Shown: positions 35,913 to 45,378 of the stretch, one piece after another
Layout of the letters: each line of letters opens with the position of its first letter
How positions within the stretch are numbered: the stretch's first letter is position 1
Source of the DNA: Bin87 sp965220105
Lineage (GTDB): Bacteria; Chloroflexota; Dehalococcoidia; Lucifugimonadales; UBA3495
DNA: 64,000 nucleotides
Direction: 5' to 3'
Assembly (NCBI GenBank): GCA_965220105.1
Contig: OZ244811.1
Span: 1,922,001-1,986,000, forward strand
Program-made: the position numbers and the translations under genes
The notes under the pieces: generated by a model
The model's input: only the letters and a program-made list of their open reading frames with translations
The model's database searches: none
What the model was told of the DNA's origin: nothing

Positions 35913-36116
35913 TCACTGCCGCGGGTTGACGAAGATGGTATCGGAACCGGTGCCGGCCCTGACCTCCTTCATTACGCCGGCGACCACGGCAGCTTTGAGG
36001 ACGTGGTGGCGGCATTAGGTCTGGCCGGCCAGCTGGTACAGGGTTTTCACGTAATTGGTGTGGGGAGCACGGGCGGGCGGCTCCAGTTCTTTTCCACAGG
36101 CAACGCAGCTGTGCAT
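35913..36116 (-). pseudogene. small CxxC protein with in-frame stop
   Basis: The ATG at 36116 has a perfect GGAGGTGA upstream and opens MHSCVACGKELEPPARAPHT, one CxxC knuckle, then YVKTLYQLAGQT and a TAA (36015-36017). The same frame goes on: HHVLKAAVVAGVMKEVRAGT and SDTIFVNPRQ, stop at 35913. It may be one 67-residue protein with a nonsense codon, or a 33-aa protein. Small CxxC proteins of this style are common on phages and plasmids; the function is unknown. Confidence 0.45.
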
Positions 36117-36244
36117 GGCTTTCACCTCCGGGTGATTTATGGTGTTGCCTGAATTGTAGTGAAAGAGCCCCGGGACTCGTTGTCGTTATCCCGGGCCGGA
36201 GCAACCGACGGCCGTCACTGGTGCAGTGTTATGCAATCCTTTGC

Positions 36245-36325
36245 ATTGCAATGGATACCATTCCATTCCATTGCGAATGTATTCCATAGGAATGGTATGG
36301 ATATCATTAGTATGGATACCATTGG
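36245..36325. promoter_or_regulatory. cluster of direct and inverted ATGGATACCATT repeats
   Basis: ATGGATACCATT occurs twice (about 36250 and 36312), and AATGGTATGGATATCATT contains its inverse, so AATGGTAT / ATACCATT form an inverted pair about 30 bp across. Such clusters bind repressors. It lies between the CxxC gene and the nucleotidyltransferase, on an AT-rich patch unlike the neighbouring GC-rich DNA. Confidence 0.45.
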
Positions 36326-36490
36326 GCTGATCGCCCCTGGAACTGCCGCGTCCGGAGGTGGGGTCACGAGAGCGATTTGGCCCTTCCTGGTACGGGACCT
36401 GTGGTCGGATCGTGGACGGCATCGGGTTTCCGGCCCCGGGGAGGGCTGTAAAATAGTCTTCAAACGGCCGCTTGCGCACGGATGTTCGCC

Positions 36491-36514
36491 GCGCGATAAT
36501 TGTCTTTATCGCGC
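36491..36514. terminator. perfect 9-bp hairpin
   Basis: GCGCGATAA, 6-base loop, TTATCGCGC. There is no T-run after it on the plus strand. It could be a terminator or a binding site. The remainder of 36330-36660 shows no gene. Confidence 0.4.
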
Positions 36515-36676
36515 AGCTTTCAGCCCTAGAAATCACCACGAAATCGCCCCTCCGGAGACCGCCCTGGCCACCGCTGCCAACAACCCTGGGAATGACCGCC
36601 GCCGGCGTCCCGCCCGGCCGGAGATGACCCCCTGCCGCCGGTGAGACGACACCGCATCGGCAAGGAGATGCCGGCC

Positions 36677-37561
36677 GTGATCCACCCGGATCCCGATCCG
36701 GCCGCAATCAATCTCTGCCGGGACCTAGCGGCCGAGACCGACGCGGAGGCCGTCGTCCTCTTCGGCTCCCGGGCCGCCGGCGGCTGGGATGAGCAGTCCG
36801 ATCTCGACATGATCATCGTCCATCCCGCCGCCGCCGAGGATGACCGCAGGAAGGTCCTGGGACAAACCTTGGCCCGGCTCGGGGAACGCCACTACCCGGG
36901 CCACGGCGATTACGACAGTCCCCATCACGGAGTGGCGGACGGGCTGATGGTCGAGACGCCGCAGAATTACCACGCCTGCAGCCGCACCCTGAACCACGTC
37001 ATGGCCCGGGCCGCCCGGGAGGGCCGCATCTTCACCAGGGACTCCAGCGCCGCAGGCCGTTTCCGCCACGACGACGACGTCTCCAACGAGTGGAAACTGG
37101 TCACACTGGAGCGCCTCCAGCGCGCCTCCCAGGTCCGTCGCAGCATCGAGCGTCCGCGGGACGGCTTTGCCTGGTACGCCGAGGGCGACCCACCCGCTCG
37201 CCGACACCGCCTCAATGTCCACACCAGCCAGGGGCGAAACGCCCACGAGCTGCTGTGGAACTCGGGAGCGGCGCTCCTGTCCATCCTGAGTGTCATCTAC
37301 CCTCGGGACTCGGTGGCGGAGATGGCCACCGCCATCGCCGACCACGACGCCGGCTGGAGCTACGCCTTCCGCAGCGACCTGGAGCGCATTGACCAGTACT
37401 CCGGCTGTGGGTGCGAGGTGGTGGTGACCGATCCCATCGACGACGTGCCGGCCATGTGGCGAGATCTCGAAAGTGACCGTATCGCCCTGTGGGAACGGAT
37501 CCGCGCACTCAGCGGTTACGACCTCACTCAAGCGCAGTCGTCCTCAGATTCGCAAACTTGA
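36677..37561 (+). CDS. MNT-type nucleotidyltransferase with HEPN-like C-terminus
   Basis: About 294 aa. The N-terminus has the minimal nucleotidyltransferase motif AVVLFGSRAAGGWDEQSDLD followed by MIIV: G-S-R/A...D-x-D. The middle mentions HVMARAAREGRIFTRDSS, a typical link after MNT domains. The C-terminal third is helical with RRSIERPRDGFAWYAEG and ELLWNSGAALLSILSV, HEPN-like, though no clear Rx4-6H motif is seen. GTG at 36677 has AAGGAG 9 bases upstream; the ATG at 36668 abuts that site and is less likely. MNT/HEPN pairs are toxin-antitoxin modules; a fused form could be self-neutralising. Role inferred. Confidence 0.7.
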   Translation: MIHPDPDPAAINLCRDLAAETDAEAVVLFGSRAAGGWDEQSDLDMIIVHPAAAEDDRRKVLGQTLARLGERHYPGHGDYDSPHHGVADGLMVETPQNYHACSRTLNHVMARAAREGRIFTRDSSAAGRFRHDDDVSNEWKLVTLERLQRASQVRRSIERPRDGFAWYAEGDPPARRHRLNVHTSQGRNAHELLWNSGAALLSILSVIYPRDSVAEMATAIADHDAGWSYAFRSDLERIDQYSGCGCEVVVTDPIDDVPAMWRDLESDRIALWERIRALSGYDLTQAQSSSDSQT

Positions 37562-37705
37562 TCGCCCGCCTCCCATGCCCCGAACGACCGTGCGCTATTC
37601 CAAGCCCTGAGACCGCCGCCGGAGAAAGTCATGACCACCACCGTTGGCCAGCAACTCGTTCCCCATCAACGCCCGTCAATCCCGGCGCTGCGGGCCGACC
37701 AGGGG

Positions 37706-39070
37706 AGTAGAGTACCGGGAGGTGGTGTAAGAGTTAGGCGGTTGGCAAAACGCTGACCACCGCGTCATCCTTGTGGAATCACAACAACCCAACCAAGGAG
37801 AACGACGGTGGTCAAACACAGCATGGATCTTTTGGAATTATTACGCAAGCGTGGTATGGACGGAGACGTGGACTTTCTGCGGGAAGCACTGCGGGTCCTG
37901 GTGGACGGCATCATGGACGCCGAGGTTTCCGCCCAGATCGGCGCTCAGCACGGCGAACGCAGCCCGGAGCGGGTCACCTACCGCAACGGCTACCGCAACC
38001 GCACCTGGGACACCCGGGTCGGCACCATGGCGTTGCACATTCCCAAGCTGCGGGAGGGCAGCTACTTCCCCAGCCTGCTGGAACCGCGGCGGCGCAGCGA
38101 GAAGGCTCTGCTGGCCGTCATCCAGCAAGCCTACGTGGAGGGAGTGTCCACCCGTCGGGTGGATGACCTGATCAAGGCCCTGGGTTGCGACGGCATCTCC
38201 AGCAGCCAGGTGTCGCGCATCTGCGAGCAACTGGATGAAGTGGTGGAGAGTTTCCTGGGTCGGCCCCTGGACGGCGGTCCCTACCCCTACGTCTGGCTGG
38301 ACGGCCTGACGCAGAAGGTTCGGGAGGGCGGCCGCATCGTCAACGTCTGCGTAGTGGTGGCGACGGGGGTCAATGCCGACGGGCAGCGGGAGATTCTGGG
38401 TATGGACGTGGGCGCCAGCGAGGACGGCGCCTTCTGGCTGGCCTTCCTGCGGTCGCTGACCGCTCGGGGGCTCAGCGGGGTGGAACTGGTTACCTCCGAT
38501 GCCCACCAGGGGCTGAAGAACGCCATCGCCGCGGTGTTTGCTGGAGCCAGCTGGCAGCGCTGCCGCACTCACTTCATGGCCAACCTGCTCACCCGAGTGC
38601 CCAAGCGTGCCCAACCTGGCGTGGCCACCATGGTGCGCACCATCTACCAGCAACTGTCTCCCGCCGAGGTCCACGGCCAACTAGACCGAGTAGTGGAACA
38701 ACTCCGGGAGCCCTTTCCCCAGGTGGCCGAACTGCTGGCGGACGCTGCGCCGGACATCCTGGCCTTCACGGCCTTCCCAGTGGCCCACTGGCAGAAGCTC
38801 TGGTCCAACAACCCGCAGGAACGGCTGAACCGGGAGATAAGGCGCCGGACTGACGTGGTGGGCATCTTCCCCAACCGGCTGTCGGCGCGGCGCCTGGTGG
38901 GCGCGGTGCTGGCCGAGCAACACGACGAGTGGGCCGAAGCCCGCCGCTACCTCACCATCCCCAACGCCGCCGGCAACGAGGCACTGCCGGAGCCCAATAT
39001 GCTGGACGCAGCGGCCTGATCAACATCAACGAGGATGACGCGCTTTTACACCTATTGACGGGACGCTACC
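37706..39070 (+). mobile_element. IS256-family element, copy 2 (1365 bp)
   Basis: Bounded by ACCAGGGG direct repeats (37698-37705 and 39071-39078). Ends match copy 1 in opposite orientation. It disrupts the integrase gene. Confidence 0.93.
37808..39019 (+). CDS. IS256-family transposase, copy 2
   Basis: 403 aa, over 97% the same as copy 1 by eye (differences include residues near the N-terminus and the last five positions). The same catalytic Asp, Asp and Glu motifs are kept. AAGGAG precedes the ATG. Two intact copies in one window indicate recent activity. Confidence 0.93.
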   Translation: MVKHSMDLLELLRKRGMDGDVDFLREALRVLVDGIMDAEVSAQIGAQHGERSPERVTYRNGYRNRTWDTRVGTMALHIPKLREGSYFPSLLEPRRRSEKALLAVIQQAYVEGVSTRRVDDLIKALGCDGISSSQVSRICEQLDEVVESFLGRPLDGGPYPYVWLDGLTQKVREGGRIVNVCVVVATGVNADGQREILGMDVGASEDGAFWLAFLRSLTARGLSGVELVTSDAHQGLKNAIAAVFAGASWQRCRTHFMANLLTRVPKRAQPGVATMVRTIYQQLSPAEVHGQLDRVVEQLREPFPQVAELLADAAPDILAFTAFPVAHWQKLWSNNPQERLNREIRRRTDVVGIFPNRLSARRLVGAVLAEQHDEWAEARRYLTIPNAAGNEALPEPNMLDAAA

Positions 39071-40005
39071 ACCAGGGGGTGGCCTCGTCTCTGGAGTCGG
39101 TCCTCTCCGACAACACCCGCCGCGTCTACGGGACCCAGTGGCGCATCTTCACCAGTTGGTGCGGCGAGGTGGGCCTTTCTTCTCTGCCGGCCGAACTGCT
39201 CACCGTGGCCCGCTACCTGGCCGCCCGGGCGAACTCCGGCGCTAGCATCGCCACCATCCGGCTGGCCACGTCGGCCATCTCGAAAGCGCACGAGTGGGCC
39301 AAGCTGGAATCGCCCTGCCGGGACCCGGGCGTGCGCGCCTCTTTGAAAGGATGGACCGGCGGCTCTCGAAGCCCCAGCGTCAGTCCGGCGCCCTCACCGC
39401 CGACGTGCTCGCCGTCATCCGCCTCACCGCCGTCCAGCCCCGCAAACGCGGCCGCGGCATCGAGACGCCTGATCAGGCTGCAGCAAGGGGGAAGTTTGAC
39501 GTCGCCCTGGTGGCAGTATTGTCCGACGCGGGATTGCGCCGGTCCGAGGCGGCCGCGCTGACCTGGGGCGACGTGCAGCGCTGGGACGACGGCTCCGGCC
39601 GCATCACCGTAATTCGTTCCAAGACCGACGCCGAGGCCCAGGGCGCCGTGGTCGCCATCACCCCCGCCGCCATGGAGGCGCTCTCCGCCATCCGGCCGGC
39701 GGGGGTGGCCAGCGACGAGAAGGTGTTTGGGCTGTCGGAGTCCCAGATCGCCCGGCGGGTCAAGGCGATCGCCAGGGCCGCGGGGTTAGAGAATTGGGAG
39801 TTCTTCAGCGGGCACAGCGGCCGCGTCGGCATGGCCCGGCGCATGGCCCAGAACGGCGCGCCCACCCACGAGATCGAACGCCAGGGCCGTTGGAAGCAGG
39901 GCGGCGGCATGGTCGGCCGCTACACCCGCGGCGAGTCCGCCGGGTCGGCGTTGCGGTACCTTTAACCTTGATGTCGAGAAGATTCACCGACTTCGGTTCG
40001 TGTTT

Positions 40006-43000
40006 TCAGGACGAGAGCGCAGGCGTAACGAAGTCATCACGCATAGTGTAGGCGGCGGAAGAACCGGCTTCAACGAGCCGGTCCAATATGTACAGGACGT
40101 CGCGACGCAACGACGGATCGGATTTGAGGCGTGACGGTTCACCGTGCACGTGTCGCCCGAGCCCAGACTCCAAGTAAAACACGGTATTCCCGTTGCTGAG
40201 CAAATCTCCTGGCACACCCTCACGAAGGATATGCGCCACGATCGTAAATGCACCAGGTAACGCCCTTCTTCCAATTCCATCCAGGTATCGGGTGTATGCC
40301 ATCAGGATTGGTGGTGCAGCCGGGAGTCGAGCTATTAGCTCATCGACATCCTCCGCATGACCCTCCAGCCGGTTCCAATGACGTACTCCTTCTTCCCATG
40401 GGATGCCGAACAGGATTTTATCGGTCAACGACATACCCTTGGAATGCCTATCGGCGATCGAGGATGACCATGATGTATCAATAACCCGGTCGCCTAGCGC
40501 GTTCCAGATATCCCAGAATCAGGACTGGTCATCATTCGCCAAGTCTTCCTGCGCAATCAGGTATGTGGCGAAATCCTCAACGTCGGAAGGATGCGATGCC
40601 ACAGCCTCGAGAAAAGGCTGGCAGCAAATCAATGCCTCAGCACGGGGCAGCGTCAGGATGAACTCGCAAACCCGTTTCACCATTGCCAGATTCGTTTGGA
40701 ATTGCCAGTCCACATTCCGGTCCTGACGTCGCGACGCCTTGGATTCGACTACCGCTTGAGACATGCTCAAGTGGAAATCTCTGGCAAGAGTCGAATCGGA
40801 TACACTGGCCAAAATTGATGAGACCGAGATTACTATGGACCTGGCCGGCCCAGTCCTGAGGTCCAGTGAAGCGATCTCCACCTGAGGATCTATCGTAAGG
40901 TTTAGGAAGGCCTCTCTGACCGTGGCTGAAAAGGTCCGCGGGACTTCGGTGTCCCTGTCTCCAAACAGCCGTTTGGCTCCTGCGATTAGTTTGCCAATCC
41001 GGTTATTTAAGCGACCCCTAGCTTGGGCTGCCCGCTTTTGCCGTTCAAGAAATGCCGTTCGTTCTCGAAGCTCATGCTCAATGAGAAGGCGTGCTCGCAT
41101 GGTAAGGGCACCGGCGCAGCGGAACAACAAACCTTGATGATCCGATGCCAGGTAATTTCCCACTCCCTCGGCGCACCAAAGCACCACCTGTTCTGAAGTG
41201 TGCGTCAGAGCCGTCGCTACTGCGGCGAGAACGTCGGGATTGTCGGGTTCAGACGCGAGAATCTTGGGTAGAACATAGGCTGCAGGGCGATCGGCTTTGC
41301 CAGCGTGAACCGACATTCGGACCATGGGATCGCTGCTGTCGTTCTCTCGTTCAAGTTCCAAAATGGCGGTGTCCAAACACCACTGACGATCGTCCTTCGC
41401 CATTTCATCCCAGTGATCTCGTATACAGAGGACGGCCACGTACCCCACAGCATCGCCGTCAAAAATGGTAGCTGGCTGGTGGCGCCGTTGAAGCTCTTTG
41501 GCTTGAGCGAAAAAAGTCCGCCACTCAGTACCATCGCTGTCCTCGTGACGCCGTTCCCACTCTGCGCGCCCCCAACCAAGCAGCTGCAGGGAGATACGGA
41601 CTTGCTCCTGCTCTTGAGCACCGTCGTCCAAGTAGTTCTGTAGGTCCTCATCCATATCTTTGATTCGGATGCTGTACCCCACCCATTCGTCAGTTTCGCT
41701 TGGTGGCGATGACTGAACCGAAACAGGAATCTCCTCACCGAGTTCCCACCTTCGAGTATCCATTCGGTGCAACGCTAGTAGGAGATGCCGATCATCTTCG
41801 GATCTCTCATCCGCATTTGGCATTCCCGCATAGTGGCTGTCTAGAATTTCACACACTTCTTGACGCTTGCCTGCGAATTGCAATCTGCAAGCTAGAGTTT
41901 CGACGCTGTGCTTTCGGTGTTCCAACGCGTTTGACTGCTCACGTTCGTTGCCATAAAGTTTGTGCATTGGATCAAAGCTGGGAAAGGCGGATAGGATGGC
42001 CGCATCTCGTTCCTTGACCATCCTGCGGAGATCCATCGGGAAAACCTCCCGAGCAGTCAGCAAGGCAAGGGCTGTTGTACCACCGGACGTGGGGTAAGCA
42101 TTGCATACGCTGGCGATCAACGCGGTGGTCATCACACTGTTGCTATCCACGAGTAACTTCGTTAGCCAAGATTCGATGGGGGCGCCGTTTTCGCACAATT
42201 CGAGTAACCACGTCTCCAAGGCCATCAACGCACAGTGGAGTACGTTTGGGAGGACCGACGTACCCCGGTAAGCCATCCAAAGACGATCATTCGCCCACTG
42301 TACGACCTCACCGTGCCCCGGCACCGAGAGGGTGAGACGGAAGGCAGATTCTAAACTAAAGCCAAGGTGAAATGCGCAGATGGTGGGGGTCAAACGACGG
42401 AGCCGGGTCGTTCTCCAAGTACGGATGAGAGGGATTCACGGGCTTAACCCCAGCTGATCATGATCGCCACTTAAATGTACATCCCACCTTGGCTTTAGTT
42501 TAGGTGGTCTGGGGCGGCTCTCCTTTCGCCGTACCATTCGGCCGCATGGTTAACAAGGCTAAGCAACAGTTGTACGCCAACCTCGGGATGCCCTCTCAGC
42601 AACGGCAAAAACGGACCATGCAGCGCACTCTGCGGAAATAGATCAAACCCGGAATCGCTACTCAACCCAAAGGCGTAGTCAATATCCATTGGCGGGGGGA
42701 ACCATTCGCATTCGTGGTTAATGGCATCATCCGTCAGACAGTACCTGGAGAGCGCGAACTGGGTCATCAATTCTAGATAATCACGACAGGCCGGCCAGCC
42801 TTCAACCCCTGCCAGTAGGACTCCAGCCAGATCATCCAAAGTTGGTTCTCGCCGATCTGCGCTGTTCATTGCTCTGTTGATCAGATTTTCAAAACCCGCC
42901 GCATTACAGCGGGGAACCTTTGCGATCACCTCGAGGATCTGCTTGCGTGCCGCATCGTCCCGCCATCCGTCCAAGAGATCAAGTAGCCTAAATGCAATCG

Positions 43001-45326
43001 TCCCCACGGAAATGGCACCAGCAGGCATGGGGACCGGTAAGCTCACACCTCGCGACCAGTCCTCAATCAATCCCGATAACAATCTGGCGTGAGTTGGGAT
43101 CAGGTCATCTACATTATCCGCGACCAATTACAAGATAGCAGGCCAAGCTTCCCCGTCTGGTTCAAACCATAGTGAAGGTAGAATGTATTGATCGCCAAGC
43201 CATCCCGGGTTCTTTTTGCAGGCGACCCGCAGCAAATGTATTACCCTGACCAGCAACTCGCCGTCTTGTGCAAGCAGACGGTCCTTCTGACGAGAAACGA
43301 AGTCTCTGACTGAGTTGGAGCGCAGCATTGCAACGAGAACGTCATCTCGGAAATGCTGCGGGATAGCTTTATCGGCGTAACTGGACAGGACGAATTGGTC
43401 AGCCCTGTCCCTATCCTGTTCCAAGGCTCCGGTCACCCATTCTCGAAATCCGCGACGGATCGCGGGGTGCTCACCCACAAATTCAGCTATTGCAACAGCT
43501 TCCCATTGATGAGTCGCGACCAACAATTCGGCCCAACGGATGATCGCCCAGTCCTCAATGACGTCGTGAACCGGAGCAACGAATCCATTGGCGTCCTTAC
43601 TGAGGACGCCGTCTTTATACAGAGCATCCAGCGCTTCAAAGTCCATGGCGTCAGTGGGGACGAAGGCGCGCAATTCACGGGCGCGCTTTTCCGCCAGATC
43701 AATGAGAGTACGTTCACGCCGATCTGGCATCCCAGCTACAGTTAGATCGTCACGACGAACTATTTCATTCCAGCACCTCTGTCGGAAGGCAATGACGTCG
43801 GAGGGTAGGTCATGTTCTCCTAGCCAATCCAGCTTGGCGGCGAGGTCTAGAAGGAACGGATTACGCAGGAAGTCCTTGATCCTGGGATCCGCGAACGGCA
43901 CCCTGAGTACCGGCAGGGACGTCGCAACCTCATCCAGGTCCAAATTGCTCAAGGGAGGTACGTCAAGCCTGGCCGGAATCAGATTCCCTTGGTTGAAAAA
44001 CGAAGACACTGCAGCCGCAGCCGCATAGTCTCTGCAGGTCAGCAGCAGGTGGACGTTCCCACACTCTTCGGCGATTCTGATCAGGTCAGCAAACGCGTCC
44101 CGCACCGGATGTTCCAGCAGGCGGTCGACGCTCTCCACGTGGATCAAAACACGCTCCTGCACGCCAAGCAGGGTTTTCAGTTGCAGCCCTGTCATCCGGG
44201 CCTGAAGCACATCGTCGATGCTGCTCTTTGCGAAATCCTCACCCCTGAAGGACAGGCATTCGTGGTCGCCTTGGTTCGATAGGATTAACGACTTGGCAAG
44301 AGCTGACTTGTCGCCGCCCGGCGGGCCGGTCAGTACCAGCGCACGGTGTTCAGACAGAGCGTCTACCGCCGCCCGCTTCAGGTCATTGCGGGCGAGCGTT
44401 ACGGATCCGCCTATACACGAATGGGTCCCGTCCAGCACTAACTGAGTATGGTCGCGCAAAGCACGTAGCTGGCTCTCCGCCGGGTCAAGCGCCGTATGTC
44501 TCGACAACAGGTCTTTGGGCAAGCCACTCCGCGTCAGGGTTTGGCCGTTCATAGCGCCGGCGGCCGCGATTTCCAACAGCTTCGACCAAGTGGCGTCAGC
44601 TATTTCTAAGCGGTTTTCCAAAGGACTCGCCATAGCCAGCATTAGCTTCGCCATCCCCTCTTGCTGAGCGGTCGGCGTGGTCAAATCCCAACTCAGCAGA
44701 TGGACCGACTTGAGGAACCTCCAGAAATCCTTATCGTTCAGGGTCTCCGGATCCGGTGGGGCCACTATGTTCTTGATTACCGAATGACAATCGCGGACCT
44801 TTTTGGAATACAGGCCGCTTTTCGCCATCCGGTCGGCGAAATCCATCTCGTCCGATGCACTTCCGGCACATTCCAGCAGTCGCCCCAATCCTTCCTGCAG
44901 CGCCTGGGGAGCGTTGAGGGTGACAAGCACAAAGGCATCGCGGTCTGGATTGAACCGATTGGTGTTTTTGAAATCTTTCCAGAATCCCTGGAACGTTTCC
45001 TTGCAGTCGTTGGAACTGGCCGTGGCATGGAAGGTCCGCTTGACCTGTATCGCCAGCTTGTGCTGTCCCTGTTGGGCCGACGAGCACATCACCAGCAGGT
45101 CGTCCGTTTGCCATCCCAGACGCAGGGTCTGAAAGGCAACTTGGTCCACCTGGCAATCCTTGAAGACTGGCGGGATGCCGCGAGTCAGCAGCAGAACCAA
45201 GGACATGGCCCCCACCTGCTGCTCAAACGTGGTTCCCGCACCGCCGGTGGCCAACGGGCTCGGGACGGTTTCTTGCTGGTTCGTTCCGGTTTCCTCAGTG
45301 GGATGTCGCGACAGGCCAGCCCGCAC
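40006..45326 (-). pseudogene. Avs-like STAND NTPase with N-terminal nuclease domain, inactivated three ways
   Basis: One continuous frame of about 1723 codons once repaired. The N-terminus (residues 30-130) is a DUF4297/Cap4-type nuclease: GTTFEQQVGAMSLVLLL, TDDLLVMC and LAIQVKRTF (D...Q-x-K). A STAND NTPase follows with GPPGGDKSALAKS at about 335 (the usual second glycine is Asp), LIHVESVD and LLLTCRDY. The C-terminal 900 residues are helical, repeat-like and presumably sense the invader. Faults: TAA at 43128-43130, a 147-bp MITE at 42354-42500, and TGA at 40519-40521. All pieces stay in one frame. Avs proteins detect phage proteins and cut DNA; assignment to Avs is by architecture. Confidence 0.75.
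42354..42500. repeat. MITE derived from IS630-b
   Basis: 147 bp, ends AACTAAAGCCAAGGTG and the complement CACCTTGGCTTTAGTT, flanked by TA (42352-42353 and 42501-42502). The ends match those of the IS630-b element at 60899-62133. Excision leaving one TA restores the STAND frame as APDHLESAFRLTL. Confidence 0.9.
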
Positions 45327-45378
45327 TCACGATCCAAGCTGCTGTAGGCCAGCGGTTAGTTAGATTCAATCCGTCCGT

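Larger units (their letters stand above)
37631..39965 (+). pseudogene. tyrosine recombinase/integrase split by IS256 and a frameshift
   Basis: The 5' part MTTTVGQQLVPHQRPSIPAL precedes an IS256 copy. Removing the IS and one ACCAGGGG repeat gives ADQGVASSLESVLSDNTRRV, then YGTQWRIFTSWCGEVG, a core-binding SAM-like domain. A one-base shift at about 39345 leads to the catalytic domain: Arg in LSDAGLRRSEAAALTWGDV, HSGR in FFSGHSGRVGMARRM, and RWKQGGGMVGRYTRGES with the Tyr nucleophile. The repaired length is 320 codons. It resembles phage/plasmid integrases and may have moved the plasmid-like module at 30-36 kb. Confidence 0.85.

Noticed and set aside
40519..40521. TGA read as tryptophan (alternative code) in the STAND gene
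   Set aside because: TGA is a normal stop in argJ-neighbour vapB, yhaO and other genes here, and a second lesion in the same gene is TAA.
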